From the NCBI GenBank assembly GCA_905221615.1, contig CAJNDT010002824.1:679501-743500 (forward strand): a DNA stretch of 64,000 bases, read 5' to 3'. Positions 21,939 through 31,107 of this stretch are shown piece after piece; position 1 is the first letter of the stretch, and every line of letters begins with the position of its first letter. The stretch is from Symbiodinium sp. CCMP2592. Taxonomy: Eukaryota > Sar > Dinophyceae > Suessiales > Symbiodiniaceae. The position numbers and the translations under genes were made by a program. Below the pieces are notes generated by a model. It made no database searches. It had not been told where the DNA came from and saw only the letters and a program-made list of their open reading frames with translations.

Positions 21939-22546
21939 GAGGGGCTAGGCAGGCGGTCCCAAGGTGTGCACGTGCGATCCGGTGCTACACGCGAAGATCT
22001 CGACACGACACACAGTCTTCGAAGTCCCGGGACAGGTCATTAGCTTTCGGCTTACCTTTTGCGGTTCATGATCGCCAGACGCGCGAGGTGCTGCGGAGCG
22101 CTCTGCTGTATCTGCATGTCTCTGTGTCATGTGAAGCTCCACCAGGTGGACCGCAGGTACAGCGAGGCCGGCAGAAACCAGCGGTCCTGCGCGCATTTGC
22201 TTCGCGATGAGAGCTTCTGGAGGTCATGAAGGCTGCAGAGGGGCGGGTAGCACAAGCCAAGAACCTCGGAGATTCACGAGCACTGTCTGGCTCGCAGCAT
22301 CTCACAGTTCGTTGCTGCCGATGAGCAGCTTTTCCTGCCTGACAGCCCGCAAGGTCGCAAGCCTATGAGCATCTCTTTGAGTTAACGAAGCAGATCTCAC
22401 AGGACCCCGAGGTGCGATGAGACAGCACGAGTGTCTCCAGAAACCACCATCTTTCCCAGCTGAGCCCTGCAGGTGTGGATCGGATCTTTGACATCCGAAT
22501 TGGCCAAGGTGGACAGGCCGGGATCATGCAAGGGTAGTGGTATGCG

Positions 22547-23286
22547 GTGGTCCGGAGCCGTGTAGAACTGGATCTGCTGTGCTCATGGGCTTTCCGGAGA
22601 AGTGACACGAGCCGTGCCAGGGAGAGGATTTGGGATCAGGCCACAGCTTTGGCAGAGTGCTGCTTGGTGCGGGGCTTTGCAGTTGAATCAATGCACGTAC
22701 ACTTATGTCAAAGTACAGCAGAGAACATCCACATGCCTTGCGGCCGCCGAGTCATCTTCGGGCGTGGTGGAGGTCCAATTCAAGGTCTCCGATCCAGCTG
22801 TGTTGTGAAGGCTTCTTTGAAATCCGCGAAGTACTGGGCTGCAGATACGTCAGGACGAAACAGGATTTGGTCGGGGAGTCACCCAAGGCAAGGAGCGCAG
22901 GAATCTGCATCGTAATCAGGACAGACACTGTGACACCTGTGCAGGATTCTTTAGTGATGTTGCCAAAGAGCTGCAAAGAACCTCTCACAATAGCCACGTG
23001 CCCATGTGGGCCAGACACTCTGAGTCGTGCTTGTCACCTGTTCATACCTCTTCCAGCCACTTTCTCGGCCAAGGCCGAATGTTTGGAATCGGAGGGCGAG
23101 TTCCTGCGGAGTCGGCGTGGCCTCATGGCCGCCTGCCTTAAGTTTCATGCAGATCTCAAAGACTCAGCGCCCATGAGGAAGCTGAGCTTTGCCAGCTTAG
23201 ACTCGATAGAGTGGCTGCTAGGTAAGGACGAACAAGATGTGGGAGGATCAGAACCCGCCGATAGACGGCACCCACGGGAGATCTAA
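22547..23286 (+). CDS. Unidentified ORF(s), 193-codon frame ending at 23286
   Basis: Frame 22705-23286 has balanced composition. Its last 80 residues (ECLESEGEFLRSRRGLMAAC and KLSFASLDSIEWLLGKDEQD) look like a genuine C-terminus ending in TAA next to the low-complexity tract. A second frame (22547-22915) overlaps its start. No motif, signal or membrane segment is seen; the start is unclear and may be a splice acceptor. Confidence 0.4.
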
Positions 23287-23975
23287 TCATGCTAAATCAT
23301 TCATGTTGTACGCTCACTCACTCGATCAATCTATGAGCTAATATACAAAAATGAATGATGCATGCATTCATTTAGTCAGTCTGCCAGTCATGCGTTCATT
23401 CACCCATTAATTCCATTTCGTTCACTCGTACCTTGGTTTCAGAATTCCTTCCTTCCTTCAGCATGTCCTTCTTTCCTTCCTTGCTTCATACCTTCCTTCA
23501 TGCATTCATTCCTTTATCGATTATTGCATTGATTCCTTCCATCGCTCGTTGATTCATTCGTGCATGCATGCATACATTCAGTCTTTCATTCATTGTTGCA
23601 TTCATCATTGCATTCTTTCCGTCATTCGTGGGTGCGTTCATTCCTCCATTGATTTAGTATTGCATTCATTCCTTTATTCATGAATGCATGGACTTTTGGT
23701 TCGCTCATTCATTCAGTCAGTCAGTCAGCCAGTCAGTCAACTCATTCAACCATTCAGTCAGCCAGTCAGTCAACCGCTCAATCAACCATTCATTCATCCC
23801 TTCGTTCTTTCGTTCCTTCGGGGATTTCTTCGTTCATTCATTCATTCGGTCAGTCAATCGCTCAACTGTTTGACCATTCAACCAGCCAACCAACCAACCA
23901 ATCAGTGAGTAAACAAATAATAAACAATCAGTCAAGCAGTCAGTCAGTCAATGAATCAATCAGTCAAATCAACGA
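23287..23975 (+). repeat. Tetranucleotide-rich tract (CATT, CTTC, CAGT families)
   Basis: Nearly 700 bp made of shifting runs of CATTCATT, CCTTCCTT, TCAGTCAGTCAG and CCAACCAACCAA with point changes. Ser/Gln/His-rich open frames here (for example 23680-24039) are by-products of the repeat. The tract probably grew by slippage with successive unit conversions. Confidence 0.9.
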
Positions 23976-24159
23976 CAGGCCGCATGAACTGTGTTTTTGC
24001 CCCACGCTTATTCCTTCAGTATTAAGCCGTGCAATGTGAAAATTGTTTCGGCCGAAAAACACCTAGATGAGACTGTATGTGCGGAAGCTCGGCGGAAGCG
24101 GCTGGTCTGAGAAAAATCCGCGGAGGCTCAAGCTAAGCATAGGTTATATGCCTAGATAT

Positions 24160-24235
24160 CCCATAAGCCTTTCAGGGCTCCAGAGTGTTGGCCCGCCTCC
24201 CTAAAGAACCCTACAGCTCTAAACCCTAAGCACCC
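24160..24235 (+). repeat. Short telomere-like CCCTAA-containing patch
   Basis: Variants GAACCCTACAGC, TAAACCCTAAGC and TAAACCCTGACAG within 100 bp, C-rich strand on top. It resembles the 1.6-2.1 kb tract but is much shorter. Confidence 0.4.
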
Positions 24236-24240
24236 AAATT

Positions 24241-25050
24241 GGCCGAAGGCACGATGGTAAACCCTGACAGTAAACTCGAGAAGCTCACGGGATGCAGTCA
24301 GCTGAGCACAGGTACTGCACATGGATTGGGGAACCGACCCAGTGCCACACCAGTGCCACAATCAGCCAAAGTTCCCATTAGATCCCAGTAGCAAGAGACA
24401 CACGCTTATAACATTCGTGTATGTGACCGCAGACCTGTACGTTTATAGCTTATCATGGGCCAAGCCATTGCTTCATCTCCATAATGTTCAGCTAGGTAGG
24501 GAACGTGCACGGAAGCTCCGCGGAAGATGGGTGATCCCAAGCCCAGTCGTACTCAAACAGCAGTCATCGCAATAGCATGTGGTCGGCAAGCATTTCTTCT
24601 TAAGTGGCACTTCTGTAATTTTGGATGGGAACCTCAAAACAAGTTTCTCGGATGGGAGTTTGGAAGCCGCCGATTAGTACCGCAAAGGCCTTCAACCGAT
24701 GAACAGGACCCACTACCGATTTCCTCACCACGATGAACTTGAGACTTGTCGGTTGGTTTCAGACCGTCAAGAGTGGGTGTAGTGCTATACGCGAAGTTGC
24801 GGAAGCAAAGCCCGCAAACTCATGGAAAAGCCACGGTGGAGGGGCAACCGCTGCTTCTTGCATCCCAAACAGAAAGGAGTAAAGTGCAATCACTGCTGAC
24901 ATGGGCATGTGGGAATGTTGGGCTTGTGGTTGCAAACTCACAACAAAGACTGCCGTGAACATCTCCGGTTGATGGGTGTGACGAATCTCAAGTCCGGTAA
25001 TGAATGACCTGTTGTTCGGGATGTGAAAAAGCTCGAGAGCTCTACTTGAG
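24241..25050. other. No gene supported
   Basis: ORFs under 85 codons on the plus strand. The minus-strand frame at 24759-25262 overlaps better plus-strand sequence and shows no motif. Confidence 0.3.
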
Positions 25051-25470
25051 GTGCAGCCGCTTCGAGCGGAGGATCCCCGGCTCCCGGCCGTCTTGGCCCG
25101 TTTCCGCTCCCTAGGCCGCCCAAGGGCCGCCGGATGTGTCTTTCCGCTTTGCCGATTTACGGAGATCTCTGAGCTGCGCTTTGCGTTTTGGAGGTCGCCT
25201 GCTGGCCTTGGCGCTGCGGGAGTCCTTCGTCGTTCCTCTTCCACTCGCGGCACGCAGCTCAACTGTCAGCTGTCGTCACCGCCAGACCAGAGCCTCAACA
25301 ACGAGGCAACTGTCCTGCGACAGCTTCGTGGGGAAAAGGAGCGCCTGGCAGAGCTAGAAGCGACGCCGGTCAACCCACACTGGCGCGAAATAGGTTGGCT
25401 GCGAGCATCTGCCACAGCCTGGAGATGGACTTGCTGGAGAGTTCGTAGGAGCTTGTTGTGGCCTCAGTGA
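25051..25470 (+). CDS. Unidentified ORF with a short coiled-coil segment
   Basis: A 139-codon frame whose second half (SLNNEATVLRQLRGEKERLA and on to about residue 115) is a good amphipathic helix. It then turns Trp/Arg-rich, which is probably non-coding. The real exon may be about 25260-25390. The first half is Arg/Pro-rich and less convincing. Confidence 0.3.
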   Translation: MQPLRAEDPRLPAVLARFRSLGRPRAAGCVFPLCRFTEISELRFAFWRSPAGLGAAGVLRRSSSTRGTQLNCQLSSPPDQSLNNEATVLRQLRGEKERLAELEATPVNPHWREIGWLRASATAWRWTCWRVRRSLLWPQ

Positions 25471-26140
25471 GAAAGCATTTGGTTCGGATCGAAAAGTAAT
25501 ATGTGTAAGACTCTTGAGGTGCTCGCTTCCGTGCAGACATAGCTGAGCAGAGCCAGGAGCAAAGGCAGGCTGCATGTTTTGGCAAAGGCAGTTGTTCGCC
25601 GAACTTTGGGCACGCTTTGCCGAACGGATTTCCTTCTTTGACTCTGCGGCTGTTTGGCTTTCTGCCCCCTCAGCACCTATCCGACAATGTGGTGATGTGG
25701 CCCATGGCCCATCTCGGTCCGCTCTGTGCAGCAAGGGCCGCCTGCCACAAAGGGCTCTCTGTCGCGCAAGCTTGGTGGTCTCGGCTGAATGGGACTTCCC
25801 AGAACAAAGATCCTCGGACGGCAAGCAAAGTGCACAATCCAATAGCTTAGGATCCCACACACCCCACTAACAGTTAAATACAGGTTCCTTATATAACACA
25901 CAGGCAGAAATGAGCACCAGGGTTTGAAGGCCCCATTGGATAAAATCTTAGCAACCTGATCGCGCTTTCAGAAACATTCACTGTGGTACTGGCGTCGCTT
26001 GGGGCTTGGGCTTGGTCAGGGCTGATTTGGCTTCTGGAATGTGGGTCTCAGTGTTTGTGTGTTTCGGGCCAGGGGTTGGAGTTTGGGGCAAGCTTGTCAA
26101 GCTTGTCTCAGTGTCCGGATGTGGGGCTCAAGGTCTCGGG
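25471..26140. other. No gene supported
   Basis: Overlapping ORFs under 100 codons on both strands. Toward the end the composition drifts into the GGGTTT-type degenerate repeat. Confidence 0.3.
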
Positions 26141-26255
26141 CTCGGAGTTTAGAGTTTCGGCCCTGGGGTTTAGGGTTTAAGGCAAACCTGTCAGAGTCCG
26201 GATGCGGGGCCGAAGGTTTAGGGTTCGGAGTTTAGGCCTGGGGTTTCCGGGTCTG
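26140..26255 (+). repeat. Degenerate TTTAGGG telomere-like tract
   Basis: GTTTAGAGTTTCGG, GGGGTTTAGGGTTTAAGG and GTTTAGGGTTCGGAGTTTAGG occur in about 110 bp with the G-rich strand on top, opposite in orientation to the 1.6-2.1 kb tract. Confidence 0.55.
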
Positions 26256-26401
26256 TACGGAAGAAGCCTAGGCTAGGCCCGCAGGCTTCGCAAACTCGGG
26301 CTGTTTCGCTCTCGGTAGTTTGGGGCGGGGCGCACGGCTGCCGGGTCTGTCCAGACGAAGCACAGGCCGCAGCTTGGCAAGCGCGGGCTGCGCGTCGAAG
26401 C

Positions 26402-26735
26402 AGCGCGGAAGGACAATCATGAGCACAATCTTGAGCACCCAGAAAAAGCACAATCTTGAGCACCAGAAAAAGCACAATCATGAGCACAATCTCGCGCACC
26501 AGAACAAGCACAATCATGAGCACAATCTCGAGCACCAGAAAAAGCACAATCATGAGCACAATCTTGAGCACCAGAAAAGCACAATCATGAGCACAATCTT
26601 GAGCACCAGAAAAAGCGCAATCATGTGCACAATCTCGAGCACCAGAAAGAGCACAATCATTAGCACAATCTCGAGCACCAGAAAAAACTCAATCTCGAGC
26701 ACCAGAAAAAGCGCAAGGTTTGACATAAAGCTGTA
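26402..26735 (+). repeat. 36-bp minisatellite with an open Lys/His/Asn/Glu frame
   Basis: About nine imperfect units built from GAGCACAATC(T/A)TGAGC and ACCAGAAAAAGCACAATCAT. Indels are mostly in threes, so one plus-strand frame stays open through the array and reads as repeats of HNHEHNLEHQKK. The opposite strand gives a Leu/Val/Ile-rich frame. There is no flanking coding support, so I list it as a repeat. A low-complexity protein is possible. Confidence 0.85.
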
Positions 26736-26739
26736 ATGA

Positions 26740-27040
26740 CAAGCACAAGAAAGAGCAGCAGCGAAATTGGCCAAAAGATCCAAAAGTTTGATGGAGGCAG
26801 TGTGAGTAATTGAAACTGGACCAAACTGGCCAGGGTCCTGGCCGGGGAGCTCCGGCAGGCAGGCAACTCCAACAAAGCCTTTCAGCAACGCCCCTCAACA
26901 AAGATCTGCAGTAACAGGTTGGGGGCGTAAAACTCGTCGTTGCAGCCAATGCCTGGATCCTGACAGAAGCCGCCCAAGAGCGATGCATTCTGTGTTCTGT
27001 ACCAGATCCAGTCCAATGCAAGCATGCTATGACAGAGATC
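26740..27040. other. No gene supported between repeats
   Basis: Minus-strand frames here (26550-26888, 26689-27021) run out of the minisatellite and have no motif. Confidence 0.35.
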
Positions 27041-27044
27041 TGGC

Positions 27045-27140
27045 GATGGTTTAGAGCTTAGGGTGGGTTTCGGGTTTGGGGCTGAAAGCCTAGGGTTTTC
27101 CTGAGGGTTTAAGGCTTGGGGGTTGGGGTTCGGGGTTCCG
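27045..27140 (+). repeat. Degenerate TTTAGGG telomere-like patch
   Basis: GGTTTAGAGCTTAGGG, GGGTTTCGGGTTTGGGG, CTAGGGTTTTCC and GAGGGTTTAAGG within 95 bp, G-rich strand on top, about 900 bp from the previous patch. Confidence 0.5.
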
Positions 27141-27367
27141 CGCGAAGTTGATCGGATGCAACCAATGTTTCATTCATTCTATTCCCGAATTGGAGGTTGT
27201 GATCACTACCTAGTCTTGTTTTTGCGGCTTTGCTGGTGCTGTTTTTTGTGCTTCTGTTTGTGCTCACTGTTAGTAGGCCGGGTGGGATCCCAACCAATAG
27301 CCTTTAAACTTTAACCGTTTCAGTTGGCAGCCAGCATGTCATGTGGTAACTGCGTGAGACTTGGCAG

Positions 27368-28620
27368 GTGTTGCCACCGCCTGTGCAGCGACCACCCAGT
27401 GCCGAGGAATGGATGGGGCCGACTAAAACAGAAACTTGTCATAGCAATCGATGCCAGGAGCAGGTCAGCACCTTGACTGCGCAGATCAAAGCCGTGCGCG
27501 GCGAGACTGCAGCGCTGGCGGAAGTTATCCGCGTCAAGGACTCTGAAGTCTGAAGGATTTCTCCCAGCAGACAGCAAACATGCTTGTCTCTCATCAAATC
27601 ATATCTGTCATCAGAAATGGTCTACCGCGACTGGCACCTGTTCTGACTTCAGAGTTATGGACCAAAGATTGCAAAGCTCCATGCATCTATGCAACCCTTC
27701 CATGCCCCTGCCTGTCATTACGCCGCCATCCCATCCCACGCAGATGCAGGGCAACCATAAGAAACGCATCTTGACATAGCCATGCTGCTTCAGGACCTTC
27801 CCTTGACGATCGCGCAGAAACTGTCCCAGAATGAGCGGGAGGCGGGGCCGGTGTGAACTGGCTGAGAAGGGCGCTTGACTGTCCGCCAGGTGCAGAGCCA
27901 GGTCCTCAGAGCTGAGGCAGAGACGGAACGGGATGTTGCTTTAGCGAAGCTTGAGCTGCTGGACCATCACAGCCAGCGCGGCTGGGTCGTCAGCAAGACG
28001 GCACCCCGTCTGTCATGTCAAAGGCTTCGGAACTCCAAGTATGGGCTCAAGCACAGGCAAGGGCGTTCAGGGGACTCAAGGCCCTTCTTCGGCTGGGGAT
28101 TAGAAGAATGTTCTGCTAAGCTGCCGAGGAGTTCGAGAAACTGGAAAGTCTCTGGAGCGAATATTCCGAAGCGAAGTCTGGCAGAGCCGCCGCGATCGCC
28201 CACTCGGCAAGAAGCAGCAGTACCTGGAATGCTGCACAACTCTCTGAATATCTTCCGGAATTCTGGGTTTTACCATGGTGCTCAAAGATCGGCACCCAAA
28301 GAAGGAGCCTGGAGTCCCTGGAAACGTTCTTGAAAGAGTCGCTGACAGAGCTGCCATCAGCCGTTGCTAGGGGAGCCTTACCTGGACTCTGCCGAGAAGA
28401 TCCGTGGCAAGAGCAGTACCTGGGCGAGGTGGAGAACGTTCTTCGTGTCCTCGGCTGCCCTGAGGGCAAGGTCGCAGGGCGTGAGCCATTCCGCCGTCTC
28501 GCAGGTCTTTCAACGCTGGGTGTCTTGGCACGGGTCGTCTTTAAAGCTTGCCTCGATTACCTCGGGGCCTTGACGACAGCATCATGCGTTTGCGGTTGCT
28601 GTTACAATACTAGCCTGTAG
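27368..28620 (+). CDS. Candidate coiled-coil protein gene, about four exons
   Basis: Four plus-strand segments share a heptad-like, Glu/Lys/Leu-rich character. They are QEQVSTLTAQIKAVRGETAA (about 27455-27553), MLLQDLPLTIAQKLSQNERE (27782-27856), VQSQVLRAEAETERDVALAK (27890-about 27985, after CCGCCAG) and a long exon 28121-28620. The last opens after a TTCTGCTAAG acceptor with FEKLESLWSEYSEAKSGRAA and ends at TAG 28618-28620. The long exon turns Cys/Leu-rich at its end, so the true end may be a splice site before about 28500. Coiled-coil proteins are usually scaffolds or cytoskeletal; nothing here says which. Confidence 0.45.
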
Positions 28621-28769
28621 CATAGCAGAGCTGCGTAATGTGGTCTCCTGATTAGTAACCCCCCTGCCCCCCCGAGCATCCCGAATCGCATTGGTGGCGA
28701 GGGGGGGTCCGCCTCCTGATCATCTGATCATCTTTATTTGTTTGGGCCGGGGTCAAAGTTGCTTGGAGG

Positions 28770-28885
28770 CCGGGGCTCTCAGTAGTAGTACAGTAGTAGC
28801 GTAATGGTACAGTAGTACAGTAGCACAGTAGTAGTACGGTAGTAGAGCAGTAGAGTAGTAGTACAGTAGTAGTACAGTCCAGGGT
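28770..28885 (+). repeat. AGT/ACAGTAGT microsatellite
   Basis: Irregular runs of AGTAGTACAGTAGTAGC. The Thr/Leu/Cys-rich minus-strand frame over it is a repeat artefact. Confidence 0.9.
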
Positions 28886-29074
28886 GTCACTTCGTTGTAG
28901 GAGTGTTGATCCTTGGAAATTAAGAAAGCAAAAGGAACGGGAATTACGTTTATTGAGGGGGAGTTTATTATTACGTGCAGGCGAGTTCAGCTCTATTGAG
29001 GGGGCCTTTCCTGCCAGCACAACTAGTGACTAACCTAGTGGGAAGAATCTACAGTTATGCCTTGGAGATAACTC

Positions 29075-29800
29075 CTGAAGCTTTCAGCGCCAGGTGCCAA
29101 AGAAGCGGCATCACGCTGCGTGATCGACAAGGTGATGTTTCCCTTGTGTGCCGAGCTGGGCGTTGAAGTCACTCTGGAGGAGTACTTTCGGACTTCGCCA
29201 GTGCCTGTGAGTATATGCGACTATGTCCTGCGGAGAGGTGGCCAAGTGCTGGGCACTCTGGAGGCCAAACGCTGCTCAGACGGGCTGCTGGCGCAGGGAG
29301 CAGTGCAGTGCACCTTGCAGCTGCTGGCTCTGTGGGACGGGCGCATGCCGGCGTCTTAGATGGTGGCCCCAGCGACACTAGATTGAGAGTGATGGACGAT
29401 GTTGAAGCTAAGGACGAGGAAAAGGACTTCCCCCTTGCTAGGCATTGTCACGGACGGTCGCTATTGGCTGTGCATTCAACTGCATCAACGTTACCTGGCC
29501 ATCACCCCCTTATTGGATGCCTCCCATGAAGCCACGTGGCTGAAATCTATTCGAGTGCTGTCGCAAAATCTGGATGCTGCATGCCTGCTTCTCAGAGAGA
29601 TTTGGAGTGCAAGGAGCAGTTTTGGACGCTGCACGATCCTGAGCTGAGTGAGCAGGGCATGCATACCATGCACTCTTGGCTCTATCAAGACCGCGGTTGC
29701 TGCGAGTCTGTGAGGCTTAACTTCTTGGCAGTGAACCTGGGCCAGCCGCCGGTCCGACAACCTGCACGAGCACAGCCGAGATCAGGGCGAGAGGAATGAC
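29075..29800 (+). CDS. PD-(D/E)XK nuclease-like protein, at least two exons
   Basis: The first segment (about 29075-29360) carries DYVLRRGGQVLGTLEAKRC: Asp (codon 29219), 13 residues, then Glu-Ala-Lys (codons from 29261). This is the D-x(n)-E-x-K metal-binding core of PD-(D/E)XK nucleases. It is followed by an Ala/Gln helix (LLAQGAVQCTLQLLAL) as the fold expects. After a CTTGCTAG acceptor (exon from 29442) the frame reads IVTDGRYWLCIQLH, a strand pair often seen after the core in Crinkler-like and related eukaryotic nuclease domains. A third part (29600-29800, EQFWTLHDPELSEQGMHTMH) may end the gene. The donor of the inner intron is not fixed. The substrate is unknown, and a non-catalytic relative is possible. 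Confidence 0.55.
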
Positions 29801-30305
29801 CAAATTATGTTCGGCTAAGCCGGAACTCCACGGCCAATTGCACGCCTGAGCAGTCGCCGGTTTGTACAAAGCTTGAATGCTCATGCGGAGAATCCACTAA
29901 GCGCTCGGTGCAACGCGTGCTGGGAATGCTGGTCCGGGTTGGAATTGCAAAAACTCCGTCACAGTCATGTGTCGCTTCTGCGCTTGCTGCAGAGGCAGAG
30001 CTTGGCGAAGGATCCTGGTTGGGCAGCTCAGTACCTCGAGACTTCGGAGACCGTCGGCTCCTTCGAGGCCCGCCGGGTGGGGGCGGGGCAAAGAGTGGCT
30101 TCTTTCTCTCTAAGCGCTCTACTCGGCCCAGCCTTAGAGCCTTAGGAGTGGGCAAGCAACGCCGAGTTTCTGGCGACGGGCTTCAGTGGGCCATCGCTGC
30201 CCGCGCTTCGGCCCGAGACTTGCGAGTCGAGGCTTTTGCCCTCACTGATCACTTCACTTACTTCACTTCACTTCGCAGAAGGCCGGAGTCAAAGGACCAA
30301 GCAAG

Positions 30306-30915
30306 ATGCGTGAGCCTGGAGAGCCCCGAACTCAGATCCAAAAGGGAGCCCTACCGTATACTCCGGTTTGGCATTCGGCCAGTGCTGTGCGCGAGGGTCA
30401 ATACAGCAAAACCTGGCTTGCTGTGCAAGGCTTGGACGACTTTGTGGATGCTGCGTGCTCCTTCTGGCTGGATGTGGGTGTTCGAGAGCAGGTGCCAGTC
30501 ACTGTCAATGCTGTAAGAGGCAGCATGCAGGTAGTCAGCAGAGCCGCTTGTGAGCACTTCAGGTGCGTTCACTGCGCCGTGGTCTCCATGATGTTTTAGG
30601 CCCCAGAACGGGTGCCCTTTGGCTCTTCTCGCCTCTGGAGCCCGACGCTTAGTGCTTGGACGTCGCCATTCGTTAACACGATCTTACGATGCTGGTCTGG
30701 AGGCTGCGAGAGCTTTTCTGCGGCGTAGAGTCCGTTTCCTGGACCAGCCAGGACTTGTCTGGGAACTGTACTCCGTGCGATCGCAGGTCGTGCCTGCAGT
30801 CTTTGCGCTGAGCGGCAGGATCTGTACGACCACCTGCATCCGGCCGGCGGTTTGACTCGCGACGATGATGTCATGGCTTGGCTTCGTGACGAGCTCCTGG
30901 AAATGTCGCAGGCCT
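30306..30915 (+). CDS. Unidentified gene, two or three exons
   Basis: Frame 30306-30599 reads as a folded protein segment (GQYSKTWLAVQGLDDFVDAA, VPVTVNAVRGSMQVVSRAAC). A second frame (about 30680-30783) gives DAGLEAARAFLRRRVRFLDQ and PGLVWELYSVRSQ. After GAGCGGCAG at about 30819, a third frame DLYDHLHPAGGLTRDDDVMA continues to WLRDELLEMSQA and a stop. The frames fit successive exons ending 190 bp before the ABC transporter start. No domain recognised. Confidence 0.35.
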
Positions 30916-31107
30916 GACTGACATTTGCACAGTGGGAATTAGTGGGAATGTGATTTCTTCCAGTGCTCAACACACTACCGTGCGGTTCTCAGGGCTCGTA
31001 GCCGTTCAGCATGGTGGATTTATTCTTTGATTGACTGGCTCAAAGCTGCAGCACACTGCTCCGGACAAAGGACCGGGGTAGGCCGTGAGCTTGAAACACA
31101 AATCCGC

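Noticed and set aside
23680..24039. Ser/Gln-rich 119-codon ORF
   Set aside because: It lies inside the CAGT/CATT low-complexity tract; all three frames give similar Ser/Gln/His strings.
26218..26571. Leu/Val/Ile-rich minus-strand ORF resembling a membrane protein
   Set aside because: It is the complement of the 36-bp minisatellite; the hydrophobicity comes from the repeat.
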